12,039 nt of DNA from Planctomycetaceae bacterium (GTDB lineage: Bacteria > Planctomycetota > MHYJ01 > SBBU01): positions 1-12,039 of the forward strand of contig SBBU01000008.1 in the NCBI GenBank assembly GCA_005239585.1, written 5' to 3'. A model generated the notes under the pieces. That model was not told the origin of the DNA. It searched no databases and was given only the letters and a program-made list of their open reading frames with translations. A program made the position numbers and the translations under genes. Positions 5,291 to 12,039 of the stretch are shown here, in pieces. The first letter of the stretch is position 1. Each line of letters opens with the position of its first letter.

Positions 5291-7795
5291 ATGAACGTAG
5301 AAGGGCGTAACGGTACTGTCATTAAAAGGGTGGCATATGGTGTACTTTTACTCCTAGTCTGTGTTTTTATCTACTCAGATATCGATGTCGGAGTCCCTCC
5401 GGGTGCAGGTTATGAATGGGTAATGCAGATGCCAAGGGCAACTCCAAATGCATACAGGACTCAGGTCACACGTGATAACGTTGAAAATACTACATTAATG
5501 CCAGGATACGTCATGGATGTCTTCAGCTATGCGAAAATTATAACTGTCGATATCACTAACCACCTCAAGTGGCTCAGCAGCAATAACAGTAAATTAAAGC
5601 CAGCAGATCCTAATGAGCTCTACACGAAGCACGGAAATAAGATACTTGAAAAGTATCCACCAAAGATCCCTCGTGATTCGATGTGGCTTGCCTTGGCAGG
5701 ATACCTTAGGCACCTACTTCACACGGCCAATGCCACAGAATATGACGCGGTGGCCTATCTTGTCTACTTGGGTGATATAAGCCGCGAGGCAGCAAGATGG
5801 GCAGAGAGTGAGCCAATGCTAAAGGAACTTGTGAATGCGATAAAAAGACTGATACCGGAGGCGGGAAGCGAGGGCCCTGCACTAAAAGAAGATGGTAACA
5901 TGTATGATAAGCTAATGTATCGAATCACATGGGAAGACCTTGCGATGGCATATCCGTTTTCATTTGAACAGAAATTCGCATCGAGATTGGAACTTTTCGG
6001 TAAGCATGCCTTGAAATATATAATCGAGGCAACCAAGTCGAAGCATTTATTCCTGCAGCGTAATGCAGTGTTGCAGCTGGCCAAGTATACAGATCGTGAG
6101 GAAGAGAAACCAAAGGCTGTTCAAAGACTCCGTGAATTGTTCTTTGAGACAAGGGATGCAGTGGTGAGATACAGGGCATTGGATGGATTAATAAGGGCAA
6201 AGGACAAGGCATCTGTGGGTAGGGCAATGGAGCTGTTGGAGTCAGAAGACAAATTGCTTCAGCCATATTTGATATACGCCATGGGTATGATAGGAGATCA
6301 AAAGGCAGTGGAGTCGATATGTCAGAAGGTGGAGAAAAACATAGACAATTATGACATTGTGGTCGCAGGAGTGCAGGCATTGGGAAGGCTCAAGTTTGAT
6401 CCAAAGAGGACATCAATGACTGAAGAAGACAAGATAATAATAGAGTTGTTAAAGAAGATAGAGGGAGAGGCAGAGGCAGGTAAGTATAAGGACCCTGCAC
6501 CTAAGATGATGCCGGATAATCCAGACAAGCCAAACATATGGAAGGATACGGTAAAAGAATCGGTGTGGCTTGCGTTAGCGGCTATGGGGGAGAAGGAATA
6601 TCAGAAAAAGTATGAAGAGCATATCAAGACTAGACTGCTAATGTTTGTGGACAGGGCAAAAGCAGTGGCTGAGATTGACAGGCAGATAAAGGAGCTGGAA
6701 GAAAAGTATAAAACTATGGATCGCACTTCGCCAGAATATAGGAATTTCTCTTTCAGAATAAGTGCACTGAAGCAGAAGTTGGCAGCCCTCAAAGGCGGTG
6801 GCTATATAGACATCTCAGATATTTGTCCTCTAAAGGTAGCATACTTTATGATAGACATGCTGTCAGATTTGCATGAGTACGAAATCATCAAGGGTTTGAT
6901 AAAGCTAGTGGAAGAGTCGGTAGCATCATATGCGCTCCTGCGCTTTTACAACAGCAAAGATGACAAGGGAAAAGAGATTATCATAAAGGATATCGAGTTT
7001 CTCAAGTCACTAATTGATATGAAGTCAAATAGACCTCAGGTAGCGGCAACAGCCCTCGGAATCATGTTTGACTTTAACGTGCGGCCTGAGGGCCACAAAA
7101 AAGCAAAGGAGATAATCGATGGATACCCCGGGAACATTCAGACCACTACTACCGGTTGGGACCCTAGGGGAAATCGCTACCAGCCGGCAATGTCACCAGA
7201 GGCAAAGCGATTTGTTGTAGCCTATGCGCTCAAGTCATATTGCAGCACTGGAGGAAACGTCAGCGCAGAGAAGTTGAGATTCATCATTGAAAACGAGGAA
7301 AAGGAGAGGACCAAGAGAAAAGAGGATCTAAAAAAACCTAATCCCCATCATTGGGATACATTTGGACGAGTTAGCAACCCCATAGTTACACCACCTGCTC
7401 CGCTTCTTGAATATGCAGTTGTTGAACTCGGTAGGTTGCGCGATATAGCCCAGGAAGATTATCTGATAGCATATCTTAAGAATAAAAACTCGGATGCCAG
7501 GCCGGAGGCATGCGTAGCCCTTGCATGCATTAACACGAAAAAGTGCAGGCAGGCCCTTGTGGATATGCTGGAAGATGAGGATGGATGGATAAGATTCAGT
7601 GCCTACAGGGCGCTTCTTGAGGCAGCTAAAGGACTAAGCAAGATAGATGAAAACAGTAAAGATTACACCGCGGACTGGCTCTATAGAATCGGAGAGAAAT
7701 GGCCCTACGATACTGAGCAAGCAGTAAAAGAGGCAGAGCAACAAAGAAAAGATGCAGTCAAGAGATGGCGCGAGTGGCTCGAGGCACAGGAATAA
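5291..7795 (+). CDS. membrane-anchored HEAT-like repeat protein, paralogue 2
   Basis: This 834-residue protein is a tandem paralogue of the preceding gene, colinear over its full length and clearly more than half identical by eye. It has the same architecture: KR then a hydrophobic anchor (about 14-28), the identical segment SDIDVGVPPGAGYEWV, HEAT-like helices at about 225-375 and 703-777, a coiled-coil-like stretch at about 455-503 and the same last 16 residues, from RKDAVKRW to the end. The two differ mainly in a linker near residue 85, in a loop after LQRNA, in the coiled coil and in the segment before VTPPAPLLEYA (about 665-700). It is predicted to be anchored in the inner membrane with a periplasmic body. 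The ATG start has GGGGGTG 4 bases upstream, a clearer signal than its neighbour's TTG. The 148-bp gap holds a weak terminator and a possible promoter of its own, so independent expression is possible. Function is unknown; a paired or heteromeric scaffold is plausible. Confidence 0.85.
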   Translation: MNVEGRNGTVIKRVAYGVLLLLVCVFIYSDIDVGVPPGAGYEWVMQMPRATPNAYRTQVTRDNVENTTLMPGYVMDVFSYAKIITVDITNHLKWLSSNNSKLKPADPNELYTKHGNKILEKYPPKIPRDSMWLALAGYLRHLLHTANATEYDAVAYLVYLGDISREAARWAESEPMLKELVNAIKRLIPEAGSEGPALKEDGNMYDKLMYRITWEDLAMAYPFSFEQKFASRLELFGKHALKYIIEATKSKHLFLQRNAVLQLAKYTDREEEKPKAVQRLRELFFETRDAVVRYRALDGLIRAKDKASVGRAMELLESEDKLLQPYLIYAMGMIGDQKAVESICQKVEKNIDNYDIVVAGVQALGRLKFDPKRTSMTEEDKIIIELLKKIEGEAEAGKYKDPAPKMMPDNPDKPNIWKDTVKESVWLALAAMGEKEYQKKYEEHIKTRLLMFVDRAKAVAEIDRQIKELEEKYKTMDRTSPEYRNFSFRISALKQKLAALKGGGYIDISDICPLKVAYFMIDMLSDLHEYEIIKGLIKLVEESVASYALLRFYNSKDDKGKEIIIKDIEFLKSLIDMKSNRPQVAATALGIMFDFNVRPEGHKKAKEIIDGYPGNIQTTTTGWDPRGNRYQPAMSPEAKRFVVAYALKSYCSTGGNVSAEKLRFIIENEEKERTKRKEDLKKPNPHHWDTFGRVSNPIVTPPAPLLEYAVVELGRLRDIAQEDYLIAYLKNKNSDARPEACVALACINTKKCRQALVDMLEDEDGWIRFSAYRALLEAAKGLSKIDENSKDYTADWLYRIGEKWPYDTEQAVKEAEQQRKDAVKRWREWLEAQE

Positions 7796-7816
7796 AAAAG
7801 TTCACGTCGAGTAAAT

Positions 7817-10018
7817 CTAGTAGCCTTTTTTTGAAGTAAGGATCTTTGGCAAAAGTGTTACAAAAAAGCGCTGGTCGTTGCGGCCAAAGTCACGTTCGTA
7901 AATAATGTTGAATGTAACGTCGTGAAAGTCGGCGATGGTTTTCACCGTCTGATTTGTGAATCTGTTTGCGTTAAAATCATATTGCGCTTGCGCGATGACA
8001 CGCCATTTATCTGAAAACAATATATTCACGCTGAGTGCATGGGCATCAGGTCCGTTTCTGAGGTAATACTGAGAAAACGATGCGGAGGCAAAAGAGCCCA
8101 GTGAGAAATAAACCGAGTTGCTTGTGACCTCAAGTCTGTTATTGACGGTGCTGTACTCAGCCGAGCTTGTAATTGTTAAATTGCCTAATGGTCTTATCAC
8201 TGTATTTGAGTGCAAATTAGAAAAGGCTCGCTTTTCAAAAGTTTCAGTTGGGATTAGAAAGTTGGTGATGTAATAAAAGGGATAGCTGAAGCTGTTGGCA
8301 TTTAAAAATCCGGTGTCGCGTTCGCGGTCGGGATAGTATTCCATTCCTAGCGATAGCATGAGAAATTCAAGGTCTTTCTGCCTAAAACTATTTTTCAGCC
8401 CGAGCGCAATCTCTTCAAATTCATTGATCTCATCCACTTCATCCATTTTGTAAAGTTCTCTTGGATTCACAGATACATGAAAATTCTGGGCATAGCGCAT
8501 ATCGAGTGATATTTGATGTCTAAAATCACCAAAAATCCCTAAAAAGTTTATGTTTGATCGTAATCCAAATGCAGAGGCAATTCTGTTTTCCTCATCTCCT
8601 TTGAGATCCTTGTCATAGTATGTGTATCTGCCGATGGCAAATGGGGTAAAGTTTATGTCCGCAATGGTGAGATCGCTGCTTAGTTCGTTAACAAAGTCAA
8701 TTCTTTGGGTATCAAAAGGATCGCGCTGTAGTATTTCATCGAAATTTCTCTTGAGTCTTGCAGCCTCTAGCGAACTTGAGAGGAAGACGTGTGAGGTGAT
8801 TTCCTCTGAAAAGACATGAGCCTTCAATTTAGGTAAATACTCAATTTGAGTCTGAAAGTCATTTAGTCTGTAGCGTTCATAGGCGTAAATTGCCTTGTTG
8901 TATCCCATCATGCGCATATACCCTGCCGTCTCCTGTTCTTTTCCTTCGAAGAATTCTTTTCGAAAGAATTCTTCAAGTATGTTTCTGTCTGAAAGGTAAG
9001 AAGTCTCAAGTTCGATTCTCATTTGTTCATTGACTTGTGTCCTGTGAAAAAACTTTGCCCTGTACCTATCTTCATCTTCTAATGGGATAAATTTTCTTTC
9101 GAATTCTATCAATTCGTTGGGTCCATGATCGCGGAGATAATATGTGTCCAAAAAACCAGTATAACCCGTATCTTCGTATTTTAGGTCTATTCCACCTGCA
9201 AAGCCTCTTAACTGTCGATAGTCTATCTCTGCCTTTACAGTCCCCCAGTTCTTATGATCTCCGGGAGTTGGACCCTTTCCTAATATTGAATTTGCAAGTG
9301 ATTTCTTGATATCAACCCCCCACTCTGTCTCTAAATAATAGCCGAATCTGTCATTTTTTCCGACTCGAAGTCCTCTGATAATAAAGTCTTGACCTGAGCT
9401 AAAGGTCATAACGGGAAAATAAAAGACTGGTAGGCCAAGTATGACGAGTCTAAAATCATAACCTGTCAACTTCCATGCACCCTCAAGGTCAAATTTCATG
9501 CCCTTGGTCTCTTTTTCTTGCGACTGAATTGTAACTTTGGAAAATGTCCCGTGATAGTGTGGAGAGGCAAGCTCACACGTTGTGATATCTGCATCCGAAA
9601 ACTCCATCAGCCCCGGTCCATTTTTTTTCATTTCCTTTGCCCTGATCACTAGAGGTGAGTTAAATGCCTTGCTGAATGATCTTATGCTTGGGTTTGTGGC
9701 CAATGCCTTGTCGACTTTAAGATTGTAATATAACTCTGAACAGCGCATACTTGTGTCTTGTGAATTGTAAAGCACATGCCCTCGCGCATATAGTTCCTCG
9801 ATCATCGCCTCTGATTCGCTTCTTAATAAAACGCTCTCTGCCTTGAGTCGAAAGTCTTTTGTTTTAATCTGGACGTTGCCGACAAGGTGTGTAAATTTTA
9901 TATTCCCCTCTTTCCAGGTTGTGAGGTTGTCGCACTCTATGTCATATTCCTGCTGTTGCGTTACTGAAAGCGGCGGACTGCAGATGATGAAGACAAGAGA
10001 TGAAAGCAAACTCTGCAC
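7817..10018 (-). CDS. lptD: LPS-assembly outer-membrane protein, LptD/OstA family
   Basis: LptD, with LptE, forms the outer-membrane translocon that inserts lipopolysaccharide into the outer leaflet. With the start used here the protein has 733 residues, close to the family's usual 700-800. The N-terminus is hydrophobic (SLLSSLVFIICSPPLSV), a likely signal peptide. An LptA/OstA-like domain follows, with W..G....HLVGNVQI and later ARGHVLYNSQD. The linker to the barrel carries the family-typical DITTCELASPHYHG (its Cys is about residue 148 from this start) and GLPVFYFPVMTF. The remaining roughly 500 residues alternate polar and hydrophobic positions with many Tyr and Phe, as in a beta-barrel, and end in Tyr. 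GTG at 10018, four bases past the fabH stop, places the signal peptide at the N-terminus. GTG at 10063 would overlap fabH by 41 bp; neither has a clear Shine-Dalgarno, so coupling to fabH is likely. Few cysteines are present, so the E. coli disulfide pattern need not apply. Confidence 0.85.
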   Translation of the reverse strand: MQSLLSSLVFIICSPPLSVTQQQEYDIECDNLTTWKEGNIKFTHLVGNVQIKTKDFRLKAESVLLRSESEAMIEELYARGHVLYNSQDTSMRCSELYYNLKVDKALATNPSIRSFSKAFNSPLVIRAKEMKKNGPGLMEFSDADITTCELASPHYHGTFSKVTIQSQEKETKGMKFDLEGAWKLTGYDFRLVILGLPVFYFPVMTFSSGQDFIIRGLRVGKNDRFGYYLETEWGVDIKKSLANSILGKGPTPGDHKNWGTVKAEIDYRQLRGFAGGIDLKYEDTGYTGFLDTYYLRDHGPNELIEFERKFIPLEDEDRYRAKFFHRTQVNEQMRIELETSYLSDRNILEEFFRKEFFEGKEQETAGYMRMMGYNKAIYAYERYRLNDFQTQIEYLPKLKAHVFSEEITSHVFLSSSLEAARLKRNFDEILQRDPFDTQRIDFVNELSSDLTIADINFTPFAIGRYTYYDKDLKGDEENRIASAFGLRSNINFLGIFGDFRHQISLDMRYAQNFHVSVNPRELYKMDEVDEINEFEEIALGLKNSFRQKDLEFLMLSLGMEYYPDRERDTGFLNANSFSYPFYYITNFLIPTETFEKRAFSNLHSNTVIRPLGNLTITSSAEYSTVNNRLEVTSNSVYFSLGSFASASFSQYYLRNGPDAHALSVNILFSDKWRVIAQAQYDFNANRFTNQTVKTIADFHDVTFNIIYERDFGRNDQRFFVTLLPKILTSKKGY

Positions 10019-10022
10019 AATG

Positions 10023-11006
10023 TTAGTATCTAATAAGGACGCTTCCCCAGGTAAGGCCGCCACCGAGCGCTATCATTAGCACGGTATCTCCTCTTTTTAT
10101 CCGTCCTTCTTTGATTGCTTCATCAAGTGCAACTGGGATAGATGCGGAAGATGTGTTTCCGTATTTGTGGATGTTGATAAAAACTTTGTTCGGTGGAATT
10201 TTCATTCTGTCTGTAACTGATTCTATGATTCTCAAATTCATCTGGTGTGGTATAAAGAGGGAAAGGTCTGATATCGCAAGATTGCATTTTTCAAGTGCGC
10301 GGTGAGCAAGCTCTTCAAGTTTGTTGACTGCGAATTTGTATACCTCGCGGCCCTTCATATGAATGGTATGAAGTGCGTTATCTATAGATTCATATGTAGG
10401 AGGCATTCTTGAGCAGCCTGCAGGGACTTGAATTAAATCTCCTTGTGCGCCGTCTGCGCCAAGTTCTGTGTAAAGCACATCACTGTTGTCTGTGGATCGC
10501 TCGAGCAGAGTAGCGCCTGCCGCATCTCCGAACAGTACGCAGGAGCTGCGATCATTCCAATTAGTCATTTTTGAGAGAGTCTCCGCCCCGATGACAAGAA
10601 CTTTTTTGTGAACGCCGCTTTTGACAAATTGGACCCCCGTAGTGAGGGCATAGACAAATCCAGAGCAGGCAGCAAGCATGTCAACAGCACCAGCGTTTTT
10701 ACAACCCAACTTTTCCTGAATGAAGCATGCTGTGGTTGGCAGTAACTGATCTGGATTTGAGGTGCCAACCAGAATTAGCTCGATATCAAGAGGGTTTGTC
10801 CCGCTCTCCTGGAGTACCTTACTTGCTGCCTCTGCGCCCAAATCAGAAGGGTAGACTCCATTCTCTGATATTCGTCTTTCTTTTATGCCTGTCCGCTGTG
10901 TTATCCATTCATCGTTTGTATCGACTATTTTAGAAAGGTCTTGATTGGATAAAACCTTCGGCGGAGAAGTTGAGCCTGTAGCAGCTAGTCTGACTCGGAA
11001 ACTCAT
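10023..11006 (-). CDS. fabH: 3-oxoacyl-[acyl-carrier-protein] synthase III (KAS III)
   Basis: FabH starts bacterial fatty-acid synthesis by condensing an acyl-CoA, usually acetyl-CoA, with malonyl-ACP in the cytoplasm. The 327-residue length is typical. The full catalytic triad is visible: Cys114 in DMLAACSGF, His254 in FIPHQMN and Asn284 in KYGNTSSAS, at the positions expected from E. coli (112, 244, 274). Other conserved blocks are DEWITQRTGIKERR (about 32-45), LFGDAAGATLL (about 158-168) and the C-terminal ALGGGLTWGSVL. The ATG overlaps the plsX stop in an ATGA junction and has a strong GAGGAGGAGGA upstream (11017-11007), so translation is coupled. Order and pairing with plsX are standard. 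Substrate preference (straight or branched primer) cannot be read reliably. Confidence 0.97.
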   Translation of the reverse strand: MSFRVRLAATGSTSPPKVLSNQDLSKIVDTNDEWITQRTGIKERRISENGVYPSDLGAEAASKVLQESGTNPLDIELILVGTSNPDQLLPTTACFIQEKLGCKNAGAVDMLAACSGFVYALTTGVQFVKSGVHKKVLVIGAETLSKMTNWNDRSSCVLFGDAAGATLLERSTDNSDVLYTELGADGAQGDLIQVPAGCSRMPPTYESIDNALHTIHMKGREVYKFAVNKLEELAHRALEKCNLAISDLSLFIPHQMNLRIIESVTDRMKIPPNKVFINIHKYGNTSSASIPVALDEAIKEGRIKRGDTVLMIALGGGLTWGSVLIRY

Positions 11007-12013
11007 TCCTCCTCCTCTTTTTCTTTAACTCTATGAAACCAGCTCGATACACGTTTCCAGAGGGTAACTTTCTTAAGCTCGGACGACATGTGGGTATTTA
11101 TATCTTTTTCAGCAAGCGTGTGTGCGAGTCCAATGGCATTCTGAATTGCACGCGAGCCGCTTCTTCCGTGGCATATTATCACGATGCCATTTACACCAAG
11201 TAGCGGTGCACCGCCGAATTCCTGCCAGTCGAATTTCTTTGCGACCGCACCAACGATTGGTGCCAGCGAGGGATCGGTCGCAATCAGGCTTTTTGCGAAG
11301 AAGTTAATCATGCCTTCACTCGACTTGAGTAGTATGTTTCCAATAAATCCATCACAGACGATAATGTCATACTTGCCTGAGAATATAGTATGGCCTTCAG
11401 CGTTTCCTGCGAAATTTATATCGAAGGATTTGAACAGTTTGTATGCAAGTCTCATAGTGCGGCTGCCTTTTTTTGGTTCTTCACCAATATTGAGAAGACC
11501 GATAGAGGGATTTCCAATAGATGGATTAATGAGCTTGGTGTATACAGAACCCATTATTGCGAATTGTAATAGGTGGGATGCCTTTGAGTTTACATTTGCC
11601 CCTGCATCTATCAGAAGGGCATGACCTTTTTCAGTAGGGAATGAGAGCGCTATGGCTGGTCTTTTCACCCCTTCTATGAGCCCGAGCTTGAACCGGGCTG
11701 CAACAAAGAGGGCTCCTGTATTTCCTGCTGACACCACTGCCTTTGCCTTGTTGTTTTCAACAAGGGAAACGCACTTCATAATAGATGAATCTTGTTTTTT
11801 CCTAAGGGCATCAACCGGCGAGTCGTCCATTCCGATTACATCGGTAGCATTTTCGAACTCGATGTTGCTCAGACCGTAGTCGTTGCCGATTAGTTCCTTT
11901 TTGCCAACGAGGATGTGTCTGAGATCTGGAATTTTCTTAGCGGACTCACAGGTCCCCTTGATGACCTCGCTTGGGGCAAGGTCGCCTCCCATTGCATCGA
12001 TTGCTACGTTCAT
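11003..12013 (-). CDS. plsX: phosphate acyltransferase PlsX
   Basis: PlsX makes acyl-phosphate from acyl-ACP, the acyl donor used by PlsY in the first step of phosphatidic-acid synthesis; it is a peripheral membrane enzyme. The 336-residue protein shows the family blocks in order: VAIDAMGGDLAPSEV at the N-terminus, VVSAGNTGALF (about 93-103), LIDAGANVNSK (about 134-144), NIGEEPKKGS (about 175-184), GNAEG...YDIIVCDGFIGNILLK (about 203-230) and FGGAPLLGVNGIVIICHGRS near the C-terminus. The ATG directly starts the conserved N-terminal motif, so the start is secure, although no clear Shine-Dalgarno lies upstream. The last residues (EKEEEE) are encoded by the purine run that also serves as the fabH ribosome-binding site. 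A TATACT-like -10 on this strand at 12035-12030 has its -35 outside the window. rpmF, often upstream of plsX, would also lie outside. Confidence 0.97.
   Translation of the reverse strand: MNVAIDAMGGDLAPSEVIKGTCESAKKIPDLRHILVGKKELIGNDYGLSNIEFENATDVIGMDDSPVDALRKKQDSSIMKCVSLVENNKAKAVVSAGNTGALFVAARFKLGLIEGVKRPAIALSFPTEKGHALLIDAGANVNSKASHLLQFAIMGSVYTKLINPSIGNPSIGLLNIGEEPKKGSRTMRLAYKLFKSFDINFAGNAEGHTIFSGKYDIIVCDGFIGNILLKSSEGMINFFAKSLIATDPSLAPIVGAVAKKFDWQEFGGAPLLGVNGIVIICHGRSGSRAIQNAIGLAHTLAEKDINTHMSSELKKVTLWKRVSSWFHRVKEKEEEE
11007..11017 (-). promoter_or_regulatory. fabH ribosome-binding site inside the plsX 3' end
   Basis: On the minus strand GAGGAGGAGGA directly precedes the fabH ATG, with the GGAGG core four bases from the start codon. 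The same bases encode the terminal Glu run of PlsX. Confidence 0.8.
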
Positions 12014-12039
12014 AAAATTGTAGGTTTAAAGTATATGGA

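Noticed and set aside
5925..6380. 151-residue minus-strand reading frame inside the second HEAT gene
   Set aside because: It is antisense to a coding region well conserved between two paralogues; the composition (Pro, Leu, Ser) is typical of a shadow frame.
7794..7832. A run and T run at the convergent gene ends as a bidirectional terminator
   Set aside because: The A and T tracts could pair only across a long loop with no GC-rich stem, and the T tract is coding (Lys-Lys) for the LptD C-terminus.
9973..10018. Lipoprotein signal (FIIC) at the LptD N-terminus
   Set aside because: The residue before Cys is Ile, not Gly, Ala or Ser, and LptD proteins are barrels rather than lipoproteins.
11184..11624. 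146-residue plus-strand reading frame inside plsX
   Set aside because: It lies opposite strongly conserved PlsX motifs and has no domain signal of its own.

Overview
The window comes from a diderm (Gram-negative-type) bacterium. It encodes an LptD/OstA-family outer-membrane protein together with bacterial phospholipid and fatty-acid genes (plsX, fabH). Base composition looks moderately AT-leaning. An anti-sigma zinc finger fused to a FecR domain, long periplasmic HEAT-like proteins and ECF sigma factors suggest a Planctomycetota/PVC-like or similar environmental lineage, but this is inference and the phylum cannot be fixed from the sequence alone. No rRNA, tRNA, CRISPR array, transposase or phage gene was seen.

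Layout. Left half, + strand: an ECF sigma factor (114-653) is followed after one base by a 619-residue membrane protein (655-2514). That protein carries, in order, a zinc-finger anti-sigma domain, one membrane helix, a FecR domain and a roughly 340-residue Cys/His-rich tail. Next come two tandem paralogues (2626-5142 and 5291-7795), each with a single N-terminal membrane anchor and a long HEAT-like, presumably periplasmic body. Right half, - strand, converging on the first block: plsX (12013-11003) overlaps fabH (11006-10023) by four bases (ATGA), and fabH is followed almost directly by an lptD-like gene (10018-7817). The two blocks meet tail to tail with about 20 bp between stop codons.

How the genes may work together. 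The sigma/anti-sigma pair is a textbook transmembrane signalling unit: the cytoplasmic zinc finger holds the sigma factor and the extracytoplasmic part senses a signal. The unusual part is the sensor. Beyond FecR it has a repeated Cys/His module whose last three copies share an identical C3HC4 spacing. The two HEAT-like proteins downstream are plausible targets or partners. A short CGTCTAA-like box lies upstream of both and, more weakly, upstream of the sigma gene, which would fit an autoregulated ECF regulon. The minus-strand block is an envelope-biogenesis operon in which fatty-acid initiation, phosphatidic-acid synthesis and LPS export are likely co-expressed.

The most novel-looking element is the sigma factor / Cys-rich transmembrane anti-sigma / tandem HEAT-protein locus.
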